Assembly (NCBI GenBank): GCA_020425605.1
Contig: JAGQRH010000022.1
Span: 1-64,000 of the forward strand
Direction of reading: 5' to 3'
DNA: 64,000 nucleotides
Source: Planctomycetota bacterium
GTDB taxonomy: Bacteria; Planctomycetota; UBA8742; UBA2392
Part shown: in pieces, positions 25,801 through 33,671 of the stretch
Position numbering within the stretch: the first letter of the stretch is position 1
Layout of the letters: each line of letters begins with the position of its first letter
Translations under genes and position numbers: made by a program
Notes under the pieces: generated by a model
Databases searched by the model: none
Told to the model about the DNA's origin: nothing
The model's input: the letters and a program-made list of their open reading frames with translations, nothing else

Positions 25801-26275
25801 GCAGCCCGAACGTGTTTTGAATCATTACGCGCATGGCGACCTTGTTCTGGCCGTTGAGTGTGAAGTCCTGGGTAGCGTGGATGCTGACGTTGTCGAAGGT
25901 GTAGTCGCCCGCCGGCAGCCAGTAGCCGGGCATGAACTCATACATCTCGTTGGAATCGAACGTCCCGCTGTCGTCCGCATCGACCCACATCAACAGGAAG
26001 CCGCCACCGCCGCGCACCTGCACGGTGATTTGGTTGGAACTGCTCCATGAGCTCCATGGGCCCGGTACGAGGATGCCGTCGTCCAGCTGGTCACCGGTCC
26101 AGGCCGGCGAGATTGGATTCTGTGCGTCTATCGTGAACCCGCTGCCCAGCCAGCTCGTGTTCGGGTCCGCTGCGAAAGCCTCCGCCGTGCCGTAGCTCGC
26201 GGCCGCGTCGCCGTAGTCCTGGGCCGCACAGGTAGCAGTCGCCAGTATCGCGAATATCAGTGTCAGAGTTCTCAT
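22826..26275 (-). CDS. Large exported protein with GEVED, Ig-like and choice-of-anchor D domains and a C-terminal sorting-like tail
   Basis: 1149 residues from ATG 26275, fixed by a consensus AGGAGG 5 nt upstream and the signal peptide MRTLTLIFAILATATCAAQ. In order: a GEVED-type domain (~20-165, with WWGEIEDWLLD), a putative Ig (He_PIG) domain (~180-270), a beta-rich region (~280-470), three or four choice-of-anchor D (ASPM/Hydin-like) units (~640-1010) and a last He_PIG unit. The C-terminus is GGGC, a short spacer, a hydrophobic stretch (CSFALLALLALASIAG) and VRRRQA, the layout of CTERM-type sorting signals such as MYXO-CTERM. The protein would be at the cell surface, likely as an adhesin or matrix protein. 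It is divergent from the HTH regulator. Confidence 0.82.
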   Translation of the reverse strand: MRTLTLIFAILATATCAAQDYGDAAASYGTAEAFAADPNTSWLGSGFTIDAQNPISPAWTGDQLDDGILVPGPWSSWSSSNQITVQVRGGGGFLLMWVDADDSGTFDSNEMYEFMPGYWLPAGDYTFDNVSIHATQDFTLNGQNKVAMRVMIQNTFGLPIQRNPNASFWWGEIEDWLLDVEPAQLSVQTELIREATETEPCATDIRPVNGVAPYTWTLAGGALPAGLSLSQQGDNLILAGTPATGTAGEYTFVVEVTDGTGASAQRSFTLEVTHAPFALPFVETFSNNHYWNLDSNWAITQATGFTGTGQSGAGYSAVEPAQDFTPGNNDNLMLLSSPNAEEPDLKITAEYAMSPKINCSGITEVQLRFRRWYSVFVHPAVKYGNDDINVSITSDGVTWHKVWVPPHEPLTTGIHAPDIAGDREWSRISVDISQWAANQPWIRLRFQIGEYSINNYFGYGLTGWGIDDIEVRRAPLGSTAGAPLVAHDLQINSPTQAQNPGTGAWQPLLYPQSVHTWEVKVDNASGYAVTINGLEGTSLLETFVTSGPDFLNACADCWHDWGDWVLSQPVTIPAGATDYVVTGEFHFHGVLPQYWLAQGFHAVIYLSGVQSVTNAEVELTAQQTYLANHQPMAGVYVYEYQVGGTQVLNGSAAPVGSNRNFNSVPVGSWSAWSNIIIENTTSSQMNIGTPSLTGADAGDFELYFPPPTQSTPGFSNTIAAGDWVWFSVRFRPGTAGQKLATIEFTHTAMNTSDPFVIEVTGFGSANAPIIEVRETDAAGVLISNGGAATGMRDFGQVDISAGPTASRTVHIANVGTQPLTLGVPALTGADAADFSLNVAGMPAGLAPGASASFTFTFDPTTTGTKNAAITIAHNDLGAANPFTIALTGEGIIAAPLIAVASPSALIQPGSTASPDRQFGVVDVNAGAAAPIRIHITNAGWNDLVLTTPTIAAGHAADFTLDTSSFTTVLAHQTSTWFEIVFDPTAKGMKSAWISFTHNDTSVTSPFDFEVKGYGDDPNGVIITTTQLPPAQIDQPYATQLGAAQGTSPYTWTLASGNLPPGLSLDAAGNVTGTPTGAWGTMQFEVQVTDAAGGTESRTVHLIVQPPVGYVEKAQGKAGGGGCTAETHCSFALLALLALASIAGVRRRQA

Positions 26276-26370
26276 CTCATCCTCCTGAGGTGCGGCCCCC
26301 AAAGTCGTACGCGCCTCTGGACGCAAAACTAACAAAACTGAAACCATAATTGTTCGAGTGGTGTAGACTC

Positions 26371-26390
26371 CGATTTCAGAGTTGAAATTG
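26371..26390. promoter_or_regulatory. Palindromic operator candidate upstream of the HTH regulator
   Basis: ATTTCA-GAGT-TGAAAT (26373-26388), extended with one mismatch to 20 bp (C-ATTTCA ... TGAAAT-G), lies in an unusually A+T-rich intergenic stretch, 21 bp before the regulator ATG and ~95 bp from the surface-protein ATG. It could control both divergent genes. Confidence 0.5.
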
Positions 26391-26411
26391 TGATTCTCGG
26401 GGGCGACAGAA

Positions 26412-27896
26412 ATGAAATCGGCGGACCAGTACAACGCGGCCCTGCGCGGGCGCCTGAACAAGCTCGCGGACCGATTCCAGCAGGTCGAGATCGCGCGCCG
26501 CACCGGCGTGGCGACCGCCAACGTGCACCGCTATCTGCGCGCCGGGCGCATCCCGGCCGAGTTTTGCCTGGCACTGATCGACGCCTTCGACCTGAGCCCG
26601 GATTGGCTGATGAAGGGCGAAGGCGAGCCGATCACCAGCGACCTCAAGGCCGCAACCGCCGCCAAGGCCGGCGACCTGCTTGACCTGGTCAAGGCCATGA
26701 ACGCTGTGGCACGCATGCGCCTCGGCGCCGTGGTCGGCGACGGCGACCGCAAGAAGCTGCGCGAATTGTCCGACACCCTGCAGACTTTCGACCGGTTGAA
26801 AGAGCGCATGAACGACCGCACCCGCCCGGTGCTCGCGCGATTGCTCGACGACCTGAAGCAGGCACTTGCCGCCATGGACATCGCGCGCGCACGCGTGCTG
26901 CGCGAGACGGCCGTGGAACTCTCGAGGCTGTGTACCGATGATGCCCTGCTGGAAAAACTCGACTCGCTGCAATCCGGCGTCGAGTACCTGACCGGGCAAC
27001 TTGAGCCCGCGCTTGAATTCGACCGTCGTGTGCTGGCGCGGCGTGTGCGTGACGGGCGGCTCGCGGCCGGCGGCGACGCATCGCAGCACGTGCACCTGAT
27101 CATGACACTCCGCGAAACCGGGCGCGTCGCCGAGGCGCGTCGTGTCTGCGGCGCAATCCTGTCGCTGTTGGGCGAAACGTCGTCTGACGCACCGGGCGTG
27201 CTGGAGATGCGCATCTTCATGGGCAGTTTTCACGTCGAGCTGGGAGATCTTGAAACGGGGCTCGCCATGTTGCGGGCGGCCTACCCCGCGATCCCGCGCG
27301 AGCGCCGCATCGCGGGGACCATCCTGATGGCGCGTGCGCTGGTACTGGCCGGCGTGATGGACTACCACGAGGCGCACACCTTCGGCCTTCGCACAACCGG
27401 CGGCTCGCGTTTGCTGCTGCGAGAGGCATGCTACCGCGAGGACCCGGATCTGCTGGCGCACGCGGTTCGGCACCTTGTCGGCTCGGGCGAGCCCGCGGTC
27501 CCGCCCGCGGAATACGACGCGCAGCGCACACAGCTCGTGCAGCGCGCAGTCGATGGCAAAGGCAAGCCCGCCGATTTCCAGCGCATGGCCGAGCGACACC
27601 CGCCCGTGACCGCCAGCCGCTACATGCGCGACTTGCTGCTGGGCGCGCACGCGGCACAGCACTCGCGACTGCTTGGCGACAAAAAGGCCCTGAAGCGGCA
27701 CGCGGATGAGACGCACGCGGCGCTCACCGCCATGCCGAGCGAAATTCACCCGCCGATTGAGCTGAAGTGCATTCACTTCAGGAACATCCGCGCGCTGGGA
27801 AAAATCGCCCCCTGGCAGACGCGGGCTTCAGGCCTGCGTGCTGAGCTTACTGCATGGATCGAAAGGGGTTACGCGGGCCTGCTGCCACTCGATTAG
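26412..27896 (+). CDS. XRE/phage-repressor-like HTH protein with long TPR-like C-terminal region
   Basis: 494 residues. Residues ~10-75 form a helix-turn-helix: RFQQVEIARRTGVATANVHRYLRAGRIPAEF with QVEIARRTGV as the first helices, and the following ALIDAFDLSPDWLMKGEG block seen in XRE/CI-type repressors. The remaining ~400 residues are alpha-helical with TPR-like spacing but no recognised catalytic site. It is divergent from the large exported protein, with a palindrome between them, so autoregulation and control of the surface protein are plausible inferences. Confidence 0.75.
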   Translation: MKSADQYNAALRGRLNKLADRFQQVEIARRTGVATANVHRYLRAGRIPAEFCLALIDAFDLSPDWLMKGEGEPITSDLKAATAAKAGDLLDLVKAMNAVARMRLGAVVGDGDRKKLRELSDTLQTFDRLKERMNDRTRPVLARLLDDLKQALAAMDIARARVLRETAVELSRLCTDDALLEKLDSLQSGVEYLTGQLEPALEFDRRVLARRVRDGRLAAGGDASQHVHLIMTLRETGRVAEARRVCGAILSLLGETSSDAPGVLEMRIFMGSFHVELGDLETGLAMLRAAYPAIPRERRIAGTILMARALVLAGVMDYHEAHTFGLRTTGGSRLLLREACYREDPDLLAHAVRHLVGSGEPAVPPAEYDAQRTQLVQRAVDGKGKPADFQRMAERHPPVTASRYMRDLLLGAHAAQHSRLLGDKKALKRHADETHAALTAMPSEIHPPIELKCIHFRNIRALGKIAPWQTRASGLRAELTAWIERGYAGLLPLD

Positions 27897-27983
27897 CGCC
27901 CGCGCCGGGGAATGTCGCAACGGTGGGTATACTCTTTGCATCGACGGTGAATCGCTCGCCGTGGACCCCCAGCGGAGTTTGTC

Positions 27984-28457
27984 ATGCAACCCGAAACACA
28001 GGCCGGACTGGAGACCGGCAAGGCCTTCCTGAAAGACTGCGTCGAGTTCAGCCACCTGCTGCTGCAGCAGAAGTTGGAGGCGCTCAAGCGCGGTGAAGAA
28101 GTCGACTGGAAGGACGCCCGCGACATCATGCGCGAAGGCCGCGCGGCCGCGCGCCAGATCACGCAGATCGCCAGCCTCGAGGTCCGCGACGCGGCCCCGA
28201 AGCGCAAGGCGCGCGAGCCGCACCACACGACGCGATCAACCCCGCGCGTGCAACTGACGCCCGAGAACATGCAGCTGCTGATGGAAGGCGTGCTCGAATG
28301 GAACTCGGCCGTCGCAGATGCCAAGCCAGGCCAGCGCCCGAAGCTGCCTGAAAAGCTGCGCACGCTGCTCGAGCACTTCGAGCTGGACCCCGAACGCGAA
28401 GAAAGCCTCGAGGAACTGCTGGATCTCGTGGAAGGCATGACGCGCGCGCCGGCCTGA
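27984..28457 (+). CDS. Hypothetical protein, helical, 157 residues
   Basis: A soluble, charged, mostly helical protein (MQPETQAGLETGKAFLKD; C-terminal half EESLEELLDLVEGM) with a basic, low-complexity centre (RKAREPHHTTRSTPR). No family recognised. It follows the HTH gene by 87 bp on the same strand and converges with nrdR across 6 bp. Confidence 0.65.
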   Translation: MQPETQAGLETGKAFLKDCVEFSHLLLQQKLEALKRGEEVDWKDARDIMREGRAAARQITQIASLEVRDAAPKRKAREPHHTTRSTPRVQLTPENMQLLMEGVLEWNSAVADAKPGQRPKLPEKLRTLLEHFELDPEREESLEELLDLVEGMTRAPA

Positions 28458-28463
28458 ATGCGG

Positions 28464-28913
28464 TTACCTGCCCGCGCCCTCGACGGCTGCGACGAAATCC
28501 TGCGGGTCTTTGAACTCGCGGTAGACGCTGGCGAAGCGGACGTAGGCGACTTTGTCCACGCTCTTCAGGCGGTCCATGATCATTTCGCCGATGACGCGGG
28601 TTGGCACTTCGCGCTCGTACTTCTTGCTGACGTCGTTTTCGATGGCCGTCACGATGTCGTCGATCTGCGCGGCGCTGACTGGTCGTTTTTCACAGGCGCG
28701 AATCACACCGTGACGGATCTTCTCGCGGTCGAACGGTGCGCGGCTGCCGTCTTTCTTGATCACGCGCAGGGGTGCCTCTTCGATGCGCTCATATGTCGTG
28801 AAGCGTTTGGTGCAGGCCAGGCACTCGCGACGCCGGCGCACCACGCCGCCATCGGCGCTTGAGCGCGAATCGACGACGCGGTCGTTATCAACATTACAGA
28901 AGGGGCAGCGCAT
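28464..28913 (-). CDS. nrdR: Transcriptional repressor NrdR
   Basis: 149 residues from the canonical start MRCPFC. The N-terminal zinc ribbon has C3, C6 and the second pair in RRRRECLACTKRFTTYE; the ATP-cone domain follows (LRVIKKDGSRAPFDREKIRHGV). The length is that of the family (~150). NrdR represses ribonucleotide-reductase genes when dATP is bound. A NrdR-box-like palindrome lies ~76 bp upstream (28990-29005), suggesting autoregulation. No nrd structural gene is in the window. Confidence 0.95.
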   Translation of the reverse strand: MRCPFCNVDNDRVVDSRSSADGGVVRRRRECLACTKRFTTYERIEEAPLRVIKKDGSRAPFDREKIRHGVIRACEKRPVSAAQIDDIVTAIENDVSKKYEREVPTRVIGEMIMDRLKSVDKVAYVRFASVYREFKDPQDFVAAVEGAGR

Positions 28914-28989
28914 AGACACCAACCAGTTGTGGATTGCATGGCAAGATAGCAGGCCATGCTGTGACTTGCGACGAATTGGAGCCCCCGAC

Positions 28990-29005
28990 ACACAAAATTT
29001 TGTGG
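28990..29005. promoter_or_regulatory. Candidate NrdR box
   Basis: ACACAAAATTTTGTGG: the central CACAAAATTTTGTG is a perfect 14-bp palindrome. It keeps all invariant C, A, A, T, T, G positions of the known NrdR consensus acaCwAtATaTwGtgt, differing at two less conserved central positions. A clear second box at the usual ~31-bp spacing is not seen. The rest of this 356-bp gap (28914-29269) shows no gene. Confidence 0.6.
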
Positions 29006-29269
29006 TTAGCAGCCAAATTGCCCAATTGTGGCCCGCCTGTAACACCCCATATGGACCCCCTAGGTCATCGTCAGACCCGGAGCCGTATGGCGGTCAGAAG
29101 CATCTGGACCCACTGCATGTCCTGTCCAAAGGCCTTTGGGCCGCACCCAATTTGTCCGTTAGTTAGCGAGCCTTCGGGCCACTAGAGGGGTAACCCGACA
29201 CGCCGCAGCGGCTGGGCAAGCCGTGGCCGAAACTGATCCGGTCTGATTTCGGATATCGCGAGGATTTCG

Positions 29270-30913
29270 ATGCGTCGTGCCCGTACTGCCTTCATTTGCA
29301 CCCTTTCCATTCTCGCCCTCGCGGCGGCCATCAACGCCCAGCGCGTGCCGATTCCCAACGGCGGCGGCATTCCGGGTGGCGGCCGAATCCCCGGCGGGGG
29401 CAAGATTCCCGGCGGCGGCCAGCAGGCCGGCGGCAGCGAAGGCGACTGGTACAACCTCGGGCCGATCGGCGGCAAGGCTACGCTCGACCCGAAACCGGGC
29501 AGCGGCGCAGGCTCCGGTCTGGACGTTGCCAAGGTGCTTGAAGATTGCCCAGGTGCAAAGGGCGGGCTGATGGTCGGCGACGTCATCATCGGCGCGCCAA
29601 AAGACTTCGGCCCCAACGCATATCACGAACTCGGCGAAGCCATCGAAGCCGCCGAGGCGCAACGCAAGCCCAAGAACGCGGTCATCAAGCTGACCGTCCT
29701 GCGCGGCGGCGCCGAGAAGACCCTGGAGATCGCCGTCCCGAACTACGGCAAAGACGCCGGCGACTTTCCCGGCGGCAAGATGCGCGACGCCATCGTGGAA
29801 GAATCCCTCAAGTGGCTCGACGAGCAACAGCAAGGCGACGGCGGCTGGCAGTGCCAGCTGTCCGGCGAAAACGGCCGGGTCGTCATGACCAGCCTGTGCG
29901 GCCTGGCGTTCATGGCCGCGGGCAACACGGCCGCCAAAGGCCCCTACAAGAAGAACGTCGAGAACGCGGCGAAGTTCGTGATGGCCAACATCGGCCAGGA
30001 GTCTGCATTCGGCAGCGGCAGCGGCGGCGCGAACTGGAACCAGACCAACTGGGGCCTCGGCTACGGCGGGATCTTTCTTTCAGAGGTGCAGCACGCCTCG
30101 CCGGTCAAGGGCGTCGACAAGAAGCTCGAGTGGATCGCCGAGACCATCCTGGCCAACATGGAAGATAGCGGCGGCTTCGCGCACGGGCCCGGCGGGCCGA
30201 ACGCGCTCGGCTACCTCGAGCTGGAAATCGTCAGCAACTACTGCGTCGCGGCGCTGGGCGGGGCCAAGGCCAACGGCATCGACGTCGATGAGCACAAGAT
30301 CGACAAGGCCCTCGACTACATCCAGAAGTGCGGCGGCGGCAAGGGCGGCGTCGGCTACAGCACGCGGCAGGGGCAGGTCGGCTGGGGGGACCCCGGGCGC
30401 ACCGGCGGCGCGATCATGGCCTACGGCGCGACGGGCCACGACGGCGACCCTTACTACAAGTCGATGGTCGGCTATCTGCAGGCGAACCTGCGCGACATCA
30501 TCGATGGCCACGTCAGCCCGACCATGCACCACCTGAGCTCGGCGGCGGCCTGCTGGCGCGAAGGCAAGAAGACCTGGGAGAAGTACTGGGAGGCGCAGCG
30601 GCACGAGTGCACCATGCTGCGCAACCCGGACTGCACATTCACCGCGCGCCCGACCAAGGAAAGCGCGCAGATGGGCCGCAACAACGATCTCGACATCGGC
30701 ACGGTCTGGAACACAGCTCACTGGGTCATCATCCTCTGCCTTGAAAAGGACAACCTGCCCGTCTGGTTCGGAAAGGCCGGAAAGGCAAAGCGGCCCGACA
30801 AGGCAGAGGAGAAGCCCGCCCCGGTAACCGGCAAAGACGAGAAGAAGGACGACGCCGAAAAGAAAGAGCCGGAGAAGAAGTCGCCCGACATGGATGATAT
30901 TCTGGACGACTGA
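29270..30913 (+). CDS. Secreted PDZ plus prenyltransferase/terpene-cyclase-like toroid protein
   Basis: 547 residues. A signal peptide (~1-23) is followed by a Gly/Pro-rich repeat region (IPGGG units, ~28-55), a PDZ-like domain (~60-165 with GGLMVGDVIIG), then an alpha/alpha toroid of the prenyltransferase/squalene-oxidase repeat type (~170-490): SLKWLDEQQQGDGGW, YSTRQGQVGWGD and KALDYIQKCGGGKGG are typical QW-like turns. The terpene-cyclase DxDD motif is not seen, so it is unlikely to be a cyclase and more likely a binding or scaffold protein of the type common in Planctomycetota. The tail (~495-547) is Lys/Glu-rich and ends DMDDILDD. Confidence 0.8.
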   Translation: MRRARTAFICTLSILALAAAINAQRVPIPNGGGIPGGGRIPGGGKIPGGGQQAGGSEGDWYNLGPIGGKATLDPKPGSGAGSGLDVAKVLEDCPGAKGGLMVGDVIIGAPKDFGPNAYHELGEAIEAAEAQRKPKNAVIKLTVLRGGAEKTLEIAVPNYGKDAGDFPGGKMRDAIVEESLKWLDEQQQGDGGWQCQLSGENGRVVMTSLCGLAFMAAGNTAAKGPYKKNVENAAKFVMANIGQESAFGSGSGGANWNQTNWGLGYGGIFLSEVQHASPVKGVDKKLEWIAETILANMEDSGGFAHGPGGPNALGYLELEIVSNYCVAALGGAKANGIDVDEHKIDKALDYIQKCGGGKGGVGYSTRQGQVGWGDPGRTGGAIMAYGATGHDGDPYYKSMVGYLQANLRDIIDGHVSPTMHHLSSAAACWREGKKTWEKYWEAQRHECTMLRNPDCTFTARPTKESAQMGRNNDLDIGTVWNTAHWVIILCLEKDNLPVWFGKAGKAKRPDKAEEKPAPVTGKDEKKDDAEKKEPEKKSPDMDDILDD

Positions 30914-30942
30914 CCCCGCGACCCAGCCCCTTGGGCATGTCC

Positions 30943-31641
30943 ATGAAGTACGTCGTTGCACTCGCCGTCCTGCTGGTCGCAGGTTGCGCGGGCTCGCGCA
31001 TTCGCAGCAACTACACTCCGCCTCAGCCTGAGCCTAAAGAGGTCCGCGAACACCCGGAGTGGAACCCGTCTGCAAACAAGGCTGAAACAGGCGAGCCGCC
31101 GGCCGTCGCCAACGAGCCGTCGCCCACCAGCAAACCCGCAGACGACTTGTGGATTACCGGCTGGAAGATAGGCGTACAGCTGGAAGATCGGACGTTTGAG
31201 GTGCAGCAGCCGTCGAACCCGGTGCGCAAGATGCAGCGCTTCGAGGTCTGGCGCGGCCAGACGCTGCTGGGCATGGCGATCGTCGAGAGCGCCCGGGCGA
31301 AAACGGCACGCCTGCGCCTGGATCGGCCGAAGAACGAGGACACCACGCTTGCGCCGGGCGACATTGTGCTGTCACGCCTTTGGCTGCCGACGCGCGACAA
31401 GCACGTGGCATTGCACGGCGAATTCAAGCCGCCGACGGAGCAGATGTCGCGCCAGGAGCTGGAGTTTGCCCTCGAGTTGGCGGGCTGCACGCTCGACGAG
31501 AAGCTTACGGCCAAGACGGACCTCGTGATCATCGGCCACAACCTGCTCGGCGACGACTGGTACCGCCGCATGCGCAGCGACTTGCATTTCGAAGTCATGA
31601 AAGCCAGCGACGCCGCAGCCTACTTCGATCCACCAAACTAG
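30943..31641 (+). CDS. Lipoprotein with BRCT-like C-terminal segment
   Basis: 232 residues from ATG 30943 (ATG at 30937 and TTG at 30931 are alternatives; none has a clear ribosome binding site). MKYVVALAVLLVAGC is a lipoprotein signal. A Pro/Glu-rich linker (~18-65) is followed by a beta-rich domain (~70-150). Near the end, ELEFALELAGCTLDEKLTA KTDLVII resembles the first half of a BRCT domain, unusual outside NAD-dependent ligases and in an exported protein. It lies 29 bp after the toroid gene, likely in one transcript. Confidence 0.7.
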   Translation: MKYVVALAVLLVAGCAGSRIRSNYTPPQPEPKEVREHPEWNPSANKAETGEPPAVANEPSPTSKPADDLWITGWKIGVQLEDRTFEVQQPSNPVRKMQRFEVWRGQTLLGMAIVESARAKTARLRLDRPKNEDTTLAPGDIVLSRLWLPTRDKHVALHGEFKPPTEQMSRQELEFALELAGCTLDEKLTAKTDLVIIGHNLLGDDWYRRMRSDLHFEVMKASDAAAYFDPPN

Positions 31642-31682
31642 GCGGGCGCTGCCATGTCGCGACGGCGTGGTATGCTGCGGTG

Positions 31683-32516
31683 ATGGCCGGACGGGTATAT
31701 CAGTCGGACAATCTTGAGGTGCTGCGGGGGCTGGAAGATGCCTCCGTGGACCTGATCTATATCGATCCGCCCTTCAACACCGGGCGGGCGCAGACTCGGC
31801 GCTCGATCAAGACCGTGCGCGATGTCGACGGCGACCGCACCGGCTTCAAGGGCGAGCGCTACAAGACCACTGAGCTGGCCGAGCGCGCCTACGACGACTC
31901 GTTCGAGGACTTTCTGGCGTTCCTTGAGCCTCGCATGCTCGAGGCCCGCCGCGTGCTGAAACCCACCGGCTCGATCTACTTTCACATCGACTATCGCGAG
32001 GCGCACTACTGCAAGGTCTTTCTGCTCGATGCCATCTTCGGGCGCGACTGCTTCATCAACGAGATCATCTGGGCCTACGACTACGGCGGTCGCCCGAAGA
32101 AACGCTGGCCCGCCAAGCACGACACGATCTTCCTGTATGCCAAAGACCCGGCGCTCTACACGTTCAACCAGGACGCCATCGAGCGCATCCCGTACATGGC
32201 GCCCGGGTTGGTCGGGCCCGAAAAGGCCGCTCGCGGCAAGCTTCCGACGGATGTCTGGTGGCACACCATCGTCGCGACCACCGGCAAGGAAAAGACCGGC
32301 TATCCGACGCAGAAGCCATTGGGCGTCGTCCGCCGCGCGATCCAGGCCAGCAGCATGCCCGGCGACACAGTGCTCGACTTCTTCGCGGGCAGCGGCACCA
32401 CGGGAGCGGCCTGTGTTGAGGAAGGGCGCGATTTCATACTGGTGGACAGCAACCCGGAGGCCATCGAAGTCATGCGCGAACGATTCAAGGGTGTGAAGGG
32501 CATCGAGTGGAAGTAG
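31683..32516 (+). CDS. Orphan DNA methyltransferase, beta class (DPPF before FAGSGT)
   Basis: 277 residues. The catalytic motif IV is DPPF at residues 28-31 and the SAM-binding motif I is FAGSGTT at 234-240, near the C-terminus, so the motif order is that of the beta class (CcrM/HinfI-like N6-adenine or N4-cytosine enzymes). The target-recognition part lies between them. The N-terminus (VYQSDNLEVLRGLEDASVDL) matches the family start. No restriction endonuclease is adjacent. The last codons overlap a possible GTG start of the kelch gene. Confidence 0.9.
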   Translation: MAGRVYQSDNLEVLRGLEDASVDLIYIDPPFNTGRAQTRRSIKTVRDVDGDRTGFKGERYKTTELAERAYDDSFEDFLAFLEPRMLEARRVLKPTGSIYFHIDYREAHYCKVFLLDAIFGRDCFINEIIWAYDYGGRPKKRWPAKHDTIFLYAKDPALYTFNQDAIERIPYMAPGLVGPEKAARGKLPTDVWWHTIVATTGKEKTGYPTQKPLGVVRRAIQASSMPGDTVLDFFAGSGTTGAACVEEGRDFILVDSNPEAIEVMRERFKGVKGIEWK

Positions 32517-32526
32517 GCAACCCAAG

Positions 32527-32585
32527 CCCAGCCCGCAAGGGCTGGGGAGCACGCGTGCGACGAGTCCCAGCCCTTGCGGGCTGGG
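32527..32585. repeat. Paired 20-bp hairpins in inverted orientation
   Basis: CCCAGCCC-GCAA-GGGCTGGG (32527-32546) and CCCAGCCC-TTGC-GGGCTGGG (32566-32585) are exact reverse complements of one another, and each is itself an 8-bp hairpin. The second copy is inside the signal-peptide codons of the kelch gene; the ribosome binding site and GTG lie between them. Confidence 0.75.
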
Positions 32586-33574
32586 CTTTGGTTCTGCTCG
32601 TCGCCGCGTGCGGTGGGGGAGAGTCGGCGAACACTGCAGGGAAGTTCAACGGACCGCCGGGCGGCACGGCCGTCTCCGCTAAACCGCCCGACGATCCCGC
32701 GCCCTACCCGATTGAAGTCGTCGCCAACGCAGCCTGTGCTCTTGACGGGTCAATCTACGTCACCGGTGGTTGGGGCAACCGCGATTCCGAGGGCAACGGA
32801 AGCTTCGTGGATCTCGCGTTTCGCTATGACCCCAAGGCCAACGAATGGTCTAGCCTGCCGCCCATGCCACGTGCGCGCTGTTTCCATGCTTGCGTGGCAT
32901 CCGGCGGCAAGGTCTGGCTGTTCGGTGGCGTGACCCGCATTGAGGATCAGGTCGGCGACGTAACCGTGGCCGAGGTCGACTGCTTCGACCCCAAGACCGG
33001 GCAGTGGACGACGCCCACGAAAATGCCCACGCCCCGAAACCGGCTCGCGGGAGCGGCGGTGAACGACCGGGTGATCCTGGTCGGCGGCATGGCGGCGAAC
33101 AAGGACTCGGACGTCGTAGAAGAATTCACGCCTGCCACGGGCGGCTGGTCGACAGGTGGTCCGCTGCCTCGCGCCTGCCACGGCATGGCACTGGCGGCCG
33201 TAAACGACACTCTGGTCGCCGTGGGCGGCAGCCAGCACATGATCGGTACGTGGCTGTATGACCCCAAGAGCAGGCAGTGGCGCGAAGGGGCTGAGCTTCC
33301 CGGCCCGGTGCTGTTCGCGGCGGCCGCCGGCTACGAGGACCAGGTCTATCTGTTCGGCAATCGCAGCTCGGGCGACATCCCGCTGCTGCGCTATGACATC
33401 GCCGGCAACGCCTGGGAGCAGGCGGCGCAGAAGTCCGTGGAAACGCACCGCACCGCGGCGGTCGCATTGAACGGGTACATTTACGTGATCGGCGGTGAAG
33501 ACCCGACAGGCGGCGAGCTGTCGCGCGTCTCGCGCTATGACCTTGCCACGGGCAACTGGGCGCATAGCCACTGA
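32555..33574 (+). CDS. Kelch-repeat lipoprotein
   Basis: 339 residues from GTG 32555, chosen because GGGGAG lies ~6 nt upstream and the protein then begins with a lipoprotein signal (RRVPALAGWALVLLVAAC). Residues ~55-335 hold five or six kelch-type beta-propeller blades, seen as GGWGNRD, LFGGVTRI, LVGGMAANK, AVGGSQH and VIGGEDPTG with the following Y/W-x-W positions. It would be a lipid-anchored beta-propeller at the envelope, likely for binding. A TTGACGGGTCAA palindrome lies inside the gene at 32742. Confidence 0.8.
   Translation: MRRVPALAGWALVLLVAACGGGESANTAGKFNGPPGGTAVSAKPPDDPAPYPIEVVANAACALDGSIYVTGGWGNRDSEGNGSFVDLAFRYDPKANEWSSLPPMPRARCFHACVASGGKVWLFGGVTRIEDQVGDVTVAEVDCFDPKTGQWTTPTKMPTPRNRLAGAAVNDRVILVGGMAANKDSDVVEEFTPATGGWSTGGPLPRACHGMALAAVNDTLVAVGGSQHMIGTWLYDPKSRQWREGAELPGPVLFAAAAGYEDQVYLFGNRSSGDIPLLRYDIAGNAWEQAAQKSVETHRTAAVALNGYIYVIGGEDPTGGELSRVSRYDLATGNWAHSH
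32742..32753. repeat. TTGAC-NN-GTCAA palindrome, copy 3 (NN = GG), inside kelch gene
   Basis: TTGACGGGTCAA, read in the gene as CTT GAC GGG TCA (L-D-G-S). CTT and TCA look uncommon in this high-G+C gene. Confidence 0.75.
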
Positions 33575-33586
33575 ACGCGATCCGCC

Positions 33587-33654
33587 CCGCCCGAGAGGGC
33601 GGAGAGCGTGGACGTGAGGCTTTCGGGTTTCAAACCCCGGGCTGTCGGCCGGGG
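33587..33654. terminator. Two GC hairpins downstream of the kelch gene
   Basis: CCGCCC-GAGA-GGGCGG (33587-33602) and CCCCGG-GCTGTCGG-CCGGGG (33635-33654) lie between the convergent kelch and VOC genes. They lack T-runs, so termination is likely but not typical. Confidence 0.5.
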
Positions 33655-33671
33655 CGGAGCGTTGCCTTAAG

